Shown here: in pieces, positions 16,009 to 26,148 of the stretch
How the letters are laid out: each line of letters starts with the position of its first letter
How positions within the stretch are numbered: the stretch's first letter is position 1
DNA from: JBHELB01 sp041859045
GTDB taxonomy: Bacteria; Hydrogenedentota; Hydrogenedentia; Hydrogenedentales; SLHB01
Reading direction: 5' to 3'
NCBI GenBank assembly: GCA_041859045.1
Contig: JBHELB010000008.1
Location: forward strand, 1 to 64,000
Length of the DNA stretch: 64,000 nt
Made by a program: the position numbers and the translations under genes
The notes under the pieces: generated by a model
Databases searched by the model: none
The model's input: only the letters and a program-made list of their open reading frames with translations
What the model was told of the DNA's origin: nothing

Positions 16009-17547
16009 TTACGAAGCTGACCCTTTCGGGGCGGACGGGCGCACTTGCGGGTAGTAGTAGACGACAAGGAGCCCCAGCAAGCCGAAAAGCCCGGCGATGG
16101 GACCGACGTAGAAGACGCCCCACGGGCGCTCGGGCGAATTGCCCCATAGCGCCATCGACACGTTGGGCACGAAGACGGATAGCCCGGAAGCGGCCTTCCA
16201 GGAGACGTCGGTCAGACTGTTGTAAATTCCTTCGCGCCGCTGGCCCGTCTCCAACTCGTCAAGGTCGATCATCTCGCCCTGAAGCGGGGTCAACACCGCA
16301 AACAAAATGCCTTGTCCAATGCCACACGCGAAAAACAGCAGTGCTCCGAGGGTGATCTTGCCGAGAATGCTGTGCGGAGCAATCGCGTCCGTCGCGCTCG
16401 CGCCAAGCATGGGAAGCTGGGCTGGCGTGAGGAGGCCGGTATGTTCGAGAAAACGTCCAACACCGCTGAGATCGGCGGTGGCGATGGGATACATCAACGG
16501 AAGGCCGAGGGTGATGATGGCAAAGCAGATGAACAAGAGCCATTTCAGTGCGAACCGGCGCGCCAGGACAGGCACCAGCGGCAACGCCAACAACGCGCCC
16601 GCGATGAACGGGAGCATAAGCCAAGTCACCGTGCTCTCCGAGCCGTGAAGGCCGAGTTCAGCCCAGTAGGCGACTACACGCTGGACAGCAAGATATCCGA
16701 CGCAAAATAGCAGAAACGCGGCGGCGTAGTAGCGTAACAGGCGGTTCTTGAACGCGGAATGGAGTTCGCCGAGGATGCGCACCTTCGGTCGGGCAACAGG
16801 CGGAACGTAACGCTCGCGCACAAGCCAAACCGGCAACTGCATGAGGAGGAGAGAAACAACGGCGAAAAGCGCTGCGGTGCGTTGGTAGCCCAATGGCGAG
16901 GGAACGCCCGTCTTGAGACGGCCGGTATCGAGCCACTCGATCAGCACTCCCGGCAGTACCGCCGCGATGGCGAGTCCGGAGATCAAGCCCCCGGCCACCC
17001 AAAGGCCAAGGCGGACCCGTTCGACAGGCGTGCGGGCCACTTCGAGACCGAGCGCGGTGATCAAGTTGGCCGCCATGCCCATGAACAAACACACATGAAG
17101 CAACTGCACCGTGGCGCCGTAGGCTAGGTTGATGGACGACTCATAGGGAACTGGCGGATACCAGAACGCGATATTGGTGATGGTCATCAGAAGCGAACCC
17201 CAGAAGAGAAACGGCCTGCGGCGACCGCGCACGAGACGAAAAACGCCGCGCGAACGTGTGGGGTCTTTGTGATCCGACCAGATGGCGATCAGAGGACTGG
17301 TGATGCAGCTCAGGAAAATGGGCAGCGCGAAAATGAACGCCACTTGACTAACCGCAACATACACGGTGCGGCCGGTGCCCAGCGTGGGAGAGTAGAAATA
17401 GTTGCCCCACTGATTCACCAACTCGCTGCTGAGTTGACCGGCCAACAGCGCCAAGGCAATGGCGAGCCCCTCGTACCAGCGGAACGGAGCGGATGGGCAC
17501 GCCGCGCCAAGCCAGGATGCAGCTTTCCCGTCGGCTTCGCCGCCCAT
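16009..17547 (-). CDS. MFS sugar-type (GPH-like) transporter
   Basis: 512 residues with about 12 hydrophobic helices. SPLIAIWSDHKDPTRSRGVF and RGRRRPFLFWGSLL, an acidic loop then a basic GRRRPF loop between early helices, are characteristic of the glycoside-pentoside-hexuronide and sucrose-type branch of MFS. Its ATG follows the glgC stop with one base between (TAGTATG), so the two are co-translated. Linkage to glgC suggests it moves a glucose-containing sugar that feeds or drains the glycogen pool; this is inference. Confidence 0.75.
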   Translation of the reverse strand: MGGEADGKAASWLGAACPSAPFRWYEGLAIALALLAGQLSSELVNQWGNYFYSPTLGTGRTVYVAVSQVAFIFALPIFLSCITSPLIAIWSDHKDPTRSRGVFRLVRGRRRPFLFWGSLLMTITNIAFWYPPVPYESSINLAYGATVQLLHVCLFMGMAANLITALGLEVARTPVERVRLGLWVAGGLISGLAIAAVLPGVLIEWLDTGRLKTGVPSPLGYQRTAALFAVVSLLLMQLPVWLVRERYVPPVARPKVRILGELHSAFKNRLLRYYAAAFLLFCVGYLAVQRVVAYWAELGLHGSESTVTWLMLPFIAGALLALPLVPVLARRFALKWLLFICFAIITLGLPLMYPIATADLSGVGRFLEHTGLLTPAQLPMLGASATDAIAPHSILGKITLGALLFFACGIGQGILFAVLTPLQGEMIDLDELETGQRREGIYNSLTDVSWKAASGLSVFVPNVSMALWGNSPERPWGVFYVGPIAGLFGLLGLLVVYYYPQVRPSAPKGSAS

Positions 17548-17548
17548 A

Positions 17549-18847
17549 CTACCCGATACGCGTGCCGTCGGGAATCACCGCGCTCTTGAGCACGATTACA
17601 ATGCCATCGCGGACGGCGAAGCCGTCGCCCGTATATTCCTGCATTTCCGGCGAACCTTTAATCACGACGTTGCGGCCGATACGCGCGTTCTTGTCGACAA
17701 TGGCGCACGAGATGTTCGAGTTTTCACCAATGCCGATGGGAATCTGCGGGCCCTTGGGCGGCCGCGGACCGCGATGCTCCTCCTCGAAATAGTCCGCCCC
17801 CATGAGGATACAGCGGTCAAGCGTAGCACCGCGATGGATGATCGTGCGGATACCGACGATCGAGTCGGTGATGCGGGCTTTGTCGATTCGGCACCCTTCA
17901 CAGATCACGACGTTCTCGAGTTCCGCGTTCATGATCTGCGAGCCCGGCAAGAAACGCGGCCGCGAGTAGATCGGGTGCATCGCGTCGTGGAAATTGAACG
18001 GCGGATTGGGCTTCACCATGTTCAGCGAAACTTCATAGTACGACCGCACGGTACCGATATCTTCCCAAAAACCGTCGTAGAGGTGCGCGAACACGCGGCG
18101 GTGGCCGAGCGATTTCGGAATAACGTCGTGTCCAAAATCGATCCAGTCGTGCTCGCGTTCGAGAATCTCCTCGAGGACTTCGGCGCGGAACAGATAGATG
18201 CCCATCGACGCGAGATGTTCGCGCTCCTTATCCACGGCGAGGCCAAAACGCTCGATCAGCGCAGGGGACGTCACGAGACTGTCCAATTCCTCGGCCGTTT
18301 TCGGTTTCTCCACAAACCGCACGATACGGCCGTCCTCGTCCACGTGCATAATGCCGAAGCCGCGCGCGGCCTCGCGCGTCACGGGTAGAGTTGCTACCGT
18401 AACGTCGGCGCTCGAGGCGATATGCGTCTCGATCAACTCGCGATAGTCCATGCGGTACAGTTGATCGCCGGAGAGAATGAGGTAGTAGTCCGCGCGCAGG
18501 TTGCGCAGATGACGCAACTGCTTACGCACGGCGTCCGCCGTGCCCTGAAACCAGTCGCCGCTCTCCATCGTCTGCTCGGCGGCCATCAGTTCGACGTAGC
18601 CACCGGAGAAGATATCGAACTTGTAGGTATGGCTAATGTGGCGGTGCAGCGACGCGCTGTTGAACTGGGTGAGCACGAAGATGCGGTTGAGACCGGAGTG
18701 GATGCAGTTGCTTAGCGGGATGTCCACCAAGCGGTACCGGCCACACAGAGGCACGGCGGGCTTTGCACGTTCGGCAGTGAGAGGATACAGACGCGTACCG
18801 CGTCCGCCGCCCAAGACCACGGCCGCTACGCTGCTGGACTTCGACAT
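17549..18847 (-). CDS. glgC: Glucose-1-phosphate adenylyltransferase (ADP-glucose pyrophosphorylase)
   Basis: 432 residues, AAGGAG eight bases before the ATG. Makes ADP-glucose from glucose-1-phosphate and ATP for glycogen synthesis. N-terminal nucleotidyltransferase domain has VVLGGGRGTRLYPLT, AKPAVP and GTADAVRKQ; SGDQLYRMDY and FVEKPK mark the substrate sites; DGFWEDIGT precedes a C-terminal left-handed beta-helix. No glgA or glgB is visible nearby. First gene of a two-gene unit with the transporter. Confidence 0.95.
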   Translation of the reverse strand: MSKSSSVAAVVLGGGRGTRLYPLTAERAKPAVPLCGRYRLVDIPLSNCIHSGLNRIFVLTQFNSASLHRHISHTYKFDIFSGGYVELMAAEQTMESGDWFQGTADAVRKQLRHLRNLRADYYLILSGDQLYRMDYRELIETHIASSADVTVATLPVTREAARGFGIMHVDEDGRIVRFVEKPKTAEELDSLVTSPALIERFGLAVDKEREHLASMGIYLFRAEVLEEILEREHDWIDFGHDVIPKSLGHRRVFAHLYDGFWEDIGTVRSYYEVSLNMVKPNPPFNFHDAMHPIYSRPRFLPGSQIMNAELENVVICEGCRIDKARITDSIVGIRTIIHRGATLDRCILMGADYFEEEHRGPRPPKGPQIPIGIGENSNISCAIVDKNARIGRNVVIKGSPEMQEYTGDGFAVRDGIVIVLKSAVIPDGTRIG

Positions 18848-19058
18848 CGAAAAAACTCCTTATGAGCCAAGGCCCTTATCGAGACACCTTATCAAGACCA
18901 TTGAAGCCATCCCCGGCGCTATTGTGCCGTTTCAGCGCTTCTGGCGCAACCGCATTAAACGCGCACATCGAGAGGGCGGAGCGCCTACCGAAAGACGGTC
19001 CTTTGCGACAGGCGAAGCCTTCTCGCACAGGGCTCCAGGTCGAGGCCATCCGCGTCTG

Positions 19059-19085
19059 TAAAGTTCCGCGCAGAACGACCGATAA
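19059..19085 (+). promoter_or_regulatory. Sigma-28 (FliA)-like promoter before the DUF5610-like gene
   Basis: TAAAGTTC (19059-19066), 11-base spacer, ACCGATAA (19078-19085), against the FliA consensus TAAAGTTT-N11-GCCGATAA: 14 of 16 positions match with exact spacing. The predicted start is about 48 bases before the ATG at 19140. Confidence 0.5.
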
Positions 19086-19139
19086 ACTGGGTAGCGACGG
19101 TTTGCGACGAGGGCGGCATCAACTCACGAGGGCACAGTC

Positions 19140-19682
19140 ATGGGCATTTCCGTTTCGGGCGTTCCTCTCTCATCCCTTGCCACTTCAGGGGCTTACACCA
19201 AGACAACCCAGTTCACGGCGGAAGCCCGCATGAGCATCTCCACCCGTGATACGGTGGAGTTGGGCGCGGGGACTCCGCTGAGCCCCGAAGACGCGATCCG
19301 GGTTGTCAACGAGCGCGCAATGAACCGCATTCGCGAGGCGGTCGACGCGGCGCGACAGGAATTGGGCCTGCCGGAAGGCGCCACGCTGGATACGTCGGCG
19401 GAGGCCACGGCGACGCGCATCGCGGATTTCGCGCTCAAAGCGTTTGACGTGTGGCGTAAGAATCACGGCGAGCTTGGCGACGACGAGGCGCGCGCGCAAT
19501 TTGCCAAGTTCATCGGCGGCGCGATCCAGCAGGGAATTGGCGAGGCGAAGGACATCCTGAACGCGTTGGGCGCGCTCAATGGCGAGACGGAAAACAAAAT
19601 CACCGCGATCTCCGATCTGATCCAAAAACGGCTGGATGCGTTCGTGAGGGGCGGCGCGGAAAAGAGCGAGAGTTTGGTGTAG
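19140..19682 (+). CDS. DUF5610-like protein, possible motility-regulon member
   Basis: 180 residues; GAGGG eight bases before the ATG. The N-terminal ~40 residues are Ser/Thr-rich and look disordered. The rest is helical, with FAKFIGGAIQQGIGEAKDILNAL followed by a final helix ENKITAISDLIQKRLDAF, resembling DUF5610, a domain of unknown role. No signal peptide or membrane segment. The sigma-28-like promoter upstream and the terminator downstream make it a single-gene unit that may be expressed with flagellar or motility genes. Confidence 0.6.
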   Translation: MGISVSGVPLSSLATSGAYTKTTQFTAEARMSISTRDTVELGAGTPLSPEDAIRVVNERAMNRIREAVDAARQELGLPEGATLDTSAEATATRIADFALKAFDVWRKNHGELGDDEARAQFAKFIGGAIQQGIGEAKDILNALGALNGETENKITAISDLIQKRLDAFVRGGAEKSESLV

Positions 19683-19689
19683 AAAAACG

Positions 19690-19736
19690 AAACGCCGGGG
19701 ACAGCTATTCTGAGCGTCCCCGGCGTTTTTCCTTTT
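19690..19736. terminator. Bidirectional terminator between DUF5610-like gene and trpG
   Basis: AAACGCCGGGGAC (19690-19702) pairs perfectly with GTCCCCGGCGTTT (19716-19728). T-runs lie on both sides (TTTCCTTTTCT on plus; TTTCGTTTTTC on minus). Confidence 0.9.
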
Positions 19737-20296
<560 letters not shown>

Positions 20297-20300
<4 letters not shown>

Positions 20301-21778
20301 GATTCAAGCCCTCTCTCAGCAAATTCGACCGCCCGGAACAACGCGCGCGCCTTGTTCACGGTCTCGTCGAACTCGCGGTCCGGGTCGCTGTCATAGACAA
20401 TCCCCGCGCCCGCCTGAAGGTACACCTTGCCGTCCTTGACGACCATCGTGCGAATGACGATGCACGTATCCATATCGCCGTTGAAGCTGATGTAACCGCA
20501 GCCCCCGGCATACGGCCCGCGCCGCACCGGTTCGAGTTCATCGATGATCTCCATCGCACGGATTTTCGGCGCGCCGCTGACGGTGCCCATAGGGAACGTC
20601 GCGCGAATGGCGTCGTAGGCGTCGACCTCGGGCTTCATTGCGCCTTCGACCTCGCTCACGATGTGCATGACGTGCGAGTAACGCTCGATCGTCATGAGGC
20701 GCGCGGGATGTACCGTGCCCGCCTGGCTGATGCGGCCCAGATCGTTGCGGCCCAGATCGACCAGCATGATGTGTTCGGCGAGTTCCTTCTCGTCGGCAAG
20801 CAACTCCTTCTCGAGCGCCACGTCATCGTCCGGCGTCGTGCCGCGCGGGCGTGTGCCCGCGATGGGGCGCACCATACAGCGCCCTTCTTGCACCTGCGTC
20901 ATCACTTCGGGACTGGACCCGACCAACGTGACGTCGGGGTACTGAATGAGCGTCATGTACGGCGAGGGGTTGATGCAGCGCAGCGCACGGTACAGATTGA
21001 CCGGACTCGCGTTGACCTCGCGCTCAAAGCGCTGCGACAAGACCACCTGAAAGATGTCGCCCGCCTTGATGTACTCCTTGGCTTTACCGACCGCATCGCG
21101 GAACCCCTCGCGGGTGAAGGTCGATTTCAGACCGTCTTCGGCTTCGCCCGCGTAGACCCGCTCGGTCTGCACGATCAGCGGGCGCTTGAGTTTCTGTTCG
21201 ATGAGATCGATTTTGCGCACGGCCTCGTTGTATGCCGCTTCGGGCGTTCCGCTCACGTGCGCGTTCGATACGATCTTCATCCGGTTCGATACGTGATCGA
21301 AAATCACGATCGTGTCGGTAATCATAAAGTACAGATCGGGCAGGCCAAGCGTATCCGGGTTCTTGTCGGGCAACTGCTCAAAGAACCGGACGAGGTCGTA
21401 AGACATGTACCCCACCGCGCCGCCATGAAACGACGGCACCCCCGGCACAGACACGGGCTCGTACACGGCCATCAACTTGCGCAGCTCGTCCAATGGGTCT
21501 TCGGACTCGTAGAACACGTCGCGGCCATTGCGGGTCACGGTGATATTGCGGCCTTCGGCCTTGAACACTACCGAGGGGTTCGCCCCCAGAAACGAGTAAC
21601 GCCCAAGGGACGCGGCGCGCTCGACGCTCTCTAGCAGGAACGAGTGCGTCTGATCGCGGGCGATCTTCATGTATGCCGTCACCGGCGTTTCGAGATCGGC
21701 CATGATCTCGCGGTACACGGGGACCAATGCCCCCGGTTTCGCGAGCGACCGGAAGGTTTCCAGGTCTGGATGGATCAT
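20297..21778 (-). CDS. trpE: Anthranilate synthase component I
   Basis: 493 residues, AGGAG nine bases before the ATG. Converts chorismate to anthranilate, the first committed step of tryptophan synthesis. Chorismate-binding motifs are clear: IKAGDIFQVVLSQRFE, RPIAGTRPRG, DLGRNDLGR, GTVSGAPKIRAMEII and YAGGCGYISFNGDMD. The N-terminal half carries the LLES element (FLLESVERA) that binds feedback tryptophan in the family. Lies 11 bases after hisI and overlaps trpG, so hisI-trpE-trpG is one transcription unit. Confidence 0.95.
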
Positions 21779-21789
21779 TGGGGATACTC

Positions 21790-22182
21790 CTATTCGGCGG
21801 CGACGCCGTCGCCGTCCAGAACGACCGCTCCATTCGGTTCAACCCGGCGGTAGAAGCAGCTCGTTTCGTTCGTGTGGCACGTGGGACCGACCGGGTCGCA
21901 CAGCAGCAGCAGCGCGTCGCCGTCGCAGTCCACGCGGATTTCCTTCACATGCAGGACGTTGCCGGAACTCTCGCCCTTTAACCACAACTTCTGCCGAGAG
22001 CGTGACCAGAAACAGGCCTTGCGGTCGCGCAGGGTAATGCCTAGGGATTCGTCGTTCATGTACCCCAGCATAAGGACCTGGCCGGTCTCGTGATGCTGGA
22101 TGATCGCCGCGACGAGGCCGTTGGCGTCGCGCTTGATCATCTTTCCCAGGGCTCCCAAAGACTCAGGCGTGTTCGTGGACAT
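21790..22182 (-). CDS. hisI: Phosphoribosyl-AMP cyclohydrolase
   Basis: 130 residues. Opens the purine ring of PR-AMP, the third step of histidine synthesis. Signature stretches WSRSRQKLWLKGESSGN, VDCDGDALLL and GPTCHTNETSCF provide the zinc and magnesium ligands. HisE (PR-ATP pyrophosphatase) is not fused, so it must be elsewhere. It heads a unit with trpE and trpG and is divergent from hisH/hisF. Confidence 0.95.
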   Translation of the reverse strand: MSTNTPESLGALGKMIKRDANGLVAAIIQHHETGQVLMLGYMNDESLGITLRDRKACFWSRSRQKLWLKGESSGNVLHVKEIRVDCDGDALLLLCDPVGPTCHTNETSCFYRRVEPNGAVVLDGDGVAAE

Positions 22183-22520
22183 AAGGCTCGGCTCCTCCTA
22201 AGGGTATGGTTCTGGAACGAACACAATACGGCGAAAAAATACACGAAAAACGAAAACAGCTACATTAACGGCGCCGGGGAATGGCTTAGGCGTGGACGTA
22301 GCGACGCCATCGGCAGGTATTCATGTGCTCGATGTGCATCGCCTAGTCTCCTGAGAAATGAATCGGACCTTTTCCGATCTGGAAAGGTTGTAGCACAGCA
22401 CTGGCCAAATTTCAACTTCCCTTTTTTTGACCGATCCAGGAACTTTCCCCGCCGAATCTGGCATAATCGGTGTGCATGTTTCCGGGCAAGATGGAAGCAT
22501 CAACGGAAATGGAGGCAGTT
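22183..22520. other. 338-bp divergent region between hisI and hisH
   Basis: A strong AGGAGGAG lies near hisI and GGAGG sits before hisH. CATAAT at 22462-22467 could be a -10 for hisH but has no good -35. No attenuator-like His or Trp codon run and no T-box was recognised. Otherwise I see nothing in it. Confidence 0.4.
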
Positions 22521-23144
22521 GTGATTGCGATTGTGGACTATCGCGCCGGAAACTTGACGAGTGTCCGGTTAGCGTTGGAGGCGTTGGGCGCGCAGGCCGA
22601 GGTGACGAGCGATCCGGATCGGATCGCGGCGGCGGATCGGGTGATCTTTCCCGGCGTCGGCGCGGCGTCGGAGGCGATGCGCCACTTGCGCGAGTTGAAC
22701 ATCGAGCCTGCGCTGCGGTCGGTGATTGGCGAAGGCAAACCGTTTCTCGGCATTTGTCTGGGAACACAGGTAATTTTCGAATTCTCGGAAGAAGACGGCG
22801 GCACGCCAACGCTCGGCATCATTCCCGGGCGCGTGCCGCGTTTCCAACCCAGCAATCCGGCGGACAAAATCCCGCAGATGGGATGGAACGCGGTGAACTA
22901 TCGCCGCGCCCACCCGCTGTTCGAGGGCATTGCCGACGGCAGCGAGTTCTACTTCGTGCACAGCTACTACCCCGCACCCGCCGACCCTGCGTATATCGTC
23001 GGCGAGACCGAATACGCCGACGTGCGGTTTGCGTCGGCGGTAGGCAAAGGCAATTTGTTCGCGACGCAGTTCCACCCCGAGCGCTCTGGGCGCATTGGAC
23101 TGCGGTTGCTCGAGAACTTCACGCGGTGGGACGGCTCATGTTAA
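22521..23144 (+). CDS. hisH: Imidazole glycerol phosphate synthase, glutaminase subunit
   Basis: 207 residues from GTG 22521, chosen because GGAGG lies five bases upstream and IAIVDYRAGN opens HisH proteins; longer starts add non-conserved residues. It hydrolyses glutamine and channels ammonia to HisF. The Cys nucleophile is in FLGICLGTQ, and FHPERS carries His/Glu. Overlaps hisF by seven bases. Confidence 0.93.
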   Translation: MIAIVDYRAGNLTSVRLALEALGAQAEVTSDPDRIAAADRVIFPGVGAASEAMRHLRELNIEPALRSVIGEGKPFLGICLGTQVIFEFSEEDGGTPTLGIIPGRVPRFQPSNPADKIPQMGWNAVNYRRAHPLFEGIADGSEFYFVHSYYPAPADPAYIVGETEYADVRFASAVGKGNLFATQFHPERSGRIGLRLLENFTRWDGSC

Positions 23145-23917
23145 CGAAACGTATCATTCCTTGTCTGGACGTTCGCAATAAGAAGGTGACCAAGGGCGTC
23201 AAGTTTCAGAACAACGTCGATCTCGGCGATCCCGTGGAGATGGCGGTGGCCTACAGCGAAGGCGGGTGCGACGAGCTCGTGTTCTACGATATCACCGCAT
23301 CGGCCGAACGCCGTCCCATTGACATCGAGATGGTGCGCGACGTCGCCCGCGGCGTGCGCATTCCGTTTGCCGTCGGCGGCGGCATCGAAACGCTGGACGA
23401 CATGTATCGCGTGCTGCTCGCGGGTGCGGAGAAGGTGTCGGTGAACTCGCTGGCCGTGCGCAACCCGGAGATCATCGCAGAAGGCGCGAAGGCGTTCGGG
23501 CGGCAATGTATCGTGCTCGGTATGGATCCCGTGCGCGCGGACGATCCGGCGCGGTTTCCCAGCGGATACGAGGTGACGACGCGCGGGTTCCGCGAACGCA
23601 CGGGCATGGATGCGCTCGAATGGGCCAAGCGCGCCGAGGACCTCGGCGTGGGCGAGATCGTGGTGAATTCGGTTGACGCCGACGGTACGCGGAGCGGCTT
23701 TGAACTAACGCTGACCGGCCTCATCGCCCGCAGCGTCGGCGTTCCCGTGGTGGCCTCCGGCGGCGCGGGCACGCCCCAGCATCTCGTCGACGTATTCAAG
23801 ATCGCCGGCGCCGACGCCGCCATCGTCGCGAGCATGACCCATACCGGCCAATACACCATCCGCCAGATCAAAGACGACCTCGTAAAGGCCGGCGTTCCCA
23901 CGCGCATGACGTGGTAA
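23138..23917 (+). CDS. hisF: Imidazole glycerol phosphate synthase, cyclase subunit
   Basis: 259 residues, start overlapping the end of hisH. Uses ammonia from HisH to turn PRFAR into IGP and AICAR. The (beta/alpha)8 barrel shows IPCLDVRNKKVTKGV with the first catalytic Asp, AVGGGIET, the second catalytic region VNSVDADGTRSGFE, and ASGGAGTPQHL. Typical family length. The stop is followed after 11 bases by the AlbA_2/HATPase gene, so the transcription unit seems to continue. Confidence 0.95.
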   Translation: MLTKRIIPCLDVRNKKVTKGVKFQNNVDLGDPVEMAVAYSEGGCDELVFYDITASAERRPIDIEMVRDVARGVRIPFAVGGGIETLDDMYRVLLAGAEKVSVNSLAVRNPEIIAEGAKAFGRQCIVLGMDPVRADDPARFPSGYEVTTRGFRERTGMDALEWAKRAEDLGVGEIVVNSVDADGTRSGFELTLTGLIARSVGVPVVASGGAGTPQHLVDVFKIAGADAAIVASMTHTGQYTIRQIKDDLVKAGVPTRMTW

Positions 23918-23928
23918 GGAGGAGTGTC

Positions 23929-25113
23929 ATGATAGACGAGGCTGAACTGCGGGAACTGATGCGCGACGAGTCCGACTTGGTGGAGTGGACCTCGTCTCAC
24001 AAAGACGCGGACAAGCTTTGTAAAGCCGTTTGCGCATTCTCCAACGATCTGCCAAATCACCAGAAACCGGGCTATATTCTTATCGGCGTCAACGACAAAG
24101 GGAGTCCATGTGGACTCCGTATTTCCGACGACATGCAACTGGATGTCGCCGCCATTCGCTCCGAGGGAAATATTCAGCCCATTCCGACGATGCATTTGCA
24201 GTTATTCCATCTGGATGGCGGAGACGTGTTGGTCGTGGAAGTGCATCCCAGCGATGTCCCTCCGGTGCGATACAAGGGAGTAACCTATATCCGAACTGGG
24301 CCAAGGAAAGCGATAGCGACCGCAAGCGACGAGCGCGTTCTGTCTGAGCGCCACGACGCGGCGCGAAGGCCGTTCGATGCGTGGCCTTGCAGAGACGCTT
24401 CGCTCGAAGACCTGTCGCTCGACCTTTTCATAGTGTCCTATCTGCCCGCCGCCATTTCCGCGGAGGCGCTCAGGGAAAACAACCGTTCCATCGAGCAGCG
24501 CTTGGCGGCGATGAGGCTCTACGATCCCAAACTTGAATGCCCCACCAACGCGGGTATTCTTTTGTTTTCGCTCAATCCTGAGCGCTGGTTGCCCGGCGCT
24601 TACGTGCAGTACGTTAAGTACGACGGGAAGACGCTCGGCGACGACATCTTGGCCGAGCGGCGCTTTTCGGGCGACCTGCTCACGTTATTGCGCGAAGTGG
24701 AGGCGTTTCTGCCGTCGCTGGGCCGCCGCTGGCCGGTAGTGGAAACCGCACTGCGAGAGCGTACTGTCGAGGAGTATCCCGCGCAGGCGGTTCGCGAGTT
24801 GGTGATGAACGCGATCATGCACCGCTACTACGGTTCGAATCAGTTCATTAAGGTTTACCAATTTTCAGACCGCATCGAGATACATAATCCTGGTGGCTTG
24901 TACGGAGAGGCCCAAGCGCGGAATTTTCCAAATCGGAACGACTACCGCAATCCTATCATCACCGAGGCGATGAAGGCGCTCGGCTACGCAAACCGGTTCG
25001 GACGCGGCGTTGAACGCGCAAAAAAGATTCTTCAGGACAACGGAAGCCCGGAGCCGCATTTCGATTTCGAACAGCCGGAATATTTCTCCGTAACGATCTG
25101 GAGGCGCACATGA
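23929..25113 (+). CDS. AlbA_2 (Schlafen-like) and HATPase_c_4 domain protein
   Basis: 394 residues from ATG 23929 behind AAGGAGG. Residues about 8-130 look like an AlbA_2/Schlafen-type putative nucleic-acid-binding domain: early SDLVEWTSS, FSNDLPNHQKPGYILIGVNDKG and YKGVTYIRTGPR. A helical middle is followed at about 280-390 by an HATPase-like domain with VRELVMNAIMHRYYGSN, RIEIHNPGGLYG and GRGVERAKKIL. Such proteins are often annotated as transcriptional regulators; several relatives sit in defence islands. It overlaps the ParA-like gene by ATGA, so the two are a functional pair. Codon use seems less extreme in GC than hisF. Confidence 0.75.
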   Translation: MIDEAELRELMRDESDLVEWTSSHKDADKLCKAVCAFSNDLPNHQKPGYILIGVNDKGSPCGLRISDDMQLDVAAIRSEGNIQPIPTMHLQLFHLDGGDVLVVEVHPSDVPPVRYKGVTYIRTGPRKAIATASDERVLSERHDAARRPFDAWPCRDASLEDLSLDLFIVSYLPAAISAEALRENNRSIEQRLAAMRLYDPKLECPTNAGILLFSLNPERWLPGAYVQYVKYDGKTLGDDILAERRFSGDLLTLLREVEAFLPSLGRRWPVVETALRERTVEEYPAQAVRELVMNAIMHRYYGSNQFIKVYQFSDRIEIHNPGGLYGEAQARNFPNRNDYRNPIITEAMKALGYANRFGRGVERAKKILQDNGSPEPHFDFEQPEYFSVTIWRRT

Positions 25114-26135
25114 AGACCATCGCGTTCTTCAATAACAAAGGCGGAGTAGGGAAAACATCCCTGGTTTATCACCTCTCATGGATGTACGCGAAACTCGGCC
25201 TGCGCGTCTTAGCCGCCGACCTCGATCCCCAGGCCAACCTCACTTCGATGTTTTTGCGCAACGAAGACCTTTTGGATATCTGGCCGGAAACCGGCGAAAG
25301 GCGTAGCATCATCGAAGCGGTGCGTCCAATTATGCGCGGCCTAGGCGATGTGAAGCCGCCTTATGTTCACTGCCTGGAGGAAGAGGACAAGATAGGACTG
25401 ATTCCCGGAGACTTAGAATTGTCATTGTTCGAGGACCGGCTTTCCGGAAATTGGTCCAGGTGTATGGACCGCGACGAATCGGCGTTCCGGGCAGAGTCTT
25501 CGTTTTCGCGCGTGATTCTCGCGGGGGCTGCGGATTTCAAGGCCGACGTGACGCTTATCGATGTCGGCCCCAATCTCGGGGCGATCAATCGCGCCGCAAT
25601 TATTTCCGCCACGCACGTCGCTATACCTCTAGCGCCCGATCTTTACTCGCTCCAAGGGCTAAAGAACCTTGGACCTACGTTGCGGACATGGCGCAGCGAA
25701 TGGCAAGACCGCCTGCCAAGGAATCCCACAAGCGACTTGACGCTTCCTGGAGGCGAGATGCAACCAATCGGGTATATCGTCATGCAGCATGCTATACGCG
25801 CCGATCGTCCCGTAAAAGCATATCAAACCTGGATGAACCGCATTCCCGGAGAATACATCGAATCGATCCTGGACGAAAAAGCCGGAAGCTATCCAGAAGC
25901 GGGAAATGACCCGAATTGCCTGGCGCACCTCAAACATTTTCGCAGCCTGATGCCTATGGCTATGGACGCGCGCAAGCCGATGTTCAGTCTACGGCCCGCG
26001 GACGGCGCCATTGGCGCCCATGTGCAGGCCGTGATGGCGTGTTTCGAGGACTTCAAGAAGCTGGCCTTCGCCATTGCGGAGCGTTGCGGAGTCGAACTGC
26101 CACCGGAAGCGGACAAAGTATGGAATTTCGCATAG
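25110..26135 (+). CDS. ParA/MinD-family ATPase, partner of the AlbA_2 protein
   Basis: 341 residues. The deviant Walker A KGGVGKT is at residues 10-16, followed by ADLDPQANLTSMF and LIDVGPNLGAINRAAI, the switch regions of ParA. It is longer than a minimal ParA, with an insertion of about 60 residues after the first switch (DIWPETGERR to LSGNWSRCM) and a C-terminal helical extension. No ParB or centromere-like repeat is next to it, so plasmid-type partition is not supported. It is coupled to the AlbA_2/HATPase gene by ATGA. Confidence 0.75.
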   Translation: MKTIAFFNNKGGVGKTSLVYHLSWMYAKLGLRVLAADLDPQANLTSMFLRNEDLLDIWPETGERRSIIEAVRPIMRGLGDVKPPYVHCLEEEDKIGLIPGDLELSLFEDRLSGNWSRCMDRDESAFRAESSFSRVILAGAADFKADVTLIDVGPNLGAINRAAIISATHVAIPLAPDLYSLQGLKNLGPTLRTWRSEWQDRLPRNPTSDLTLPGGEMQPIGYIVMQHAIRADRPVKAYQTWMNRIPGEYIESILDEKAGSYPEAGNDPNCLAHLKHFRSLMPMAMDARKPMFSLRPADGAIGAHVQAVMACFEDFKKLAFAIAERCGVELPPEADKVWNFA

Positions 26136-26148
26136 GAGAAGCGTTCCG

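Noticed and set aside
20663..21634. 323-residue plus-strand frame opposite trpE
   Set aside because: Arg/His-rich shadow; trpE motifs are unambiguous on the minus strand.
23929..26135. Plasmid-type ParA partition locus
   Set aside because: No ParB and no centromere-like iterons adjacent; the gene lies among chromosomal biosynthesis genes.
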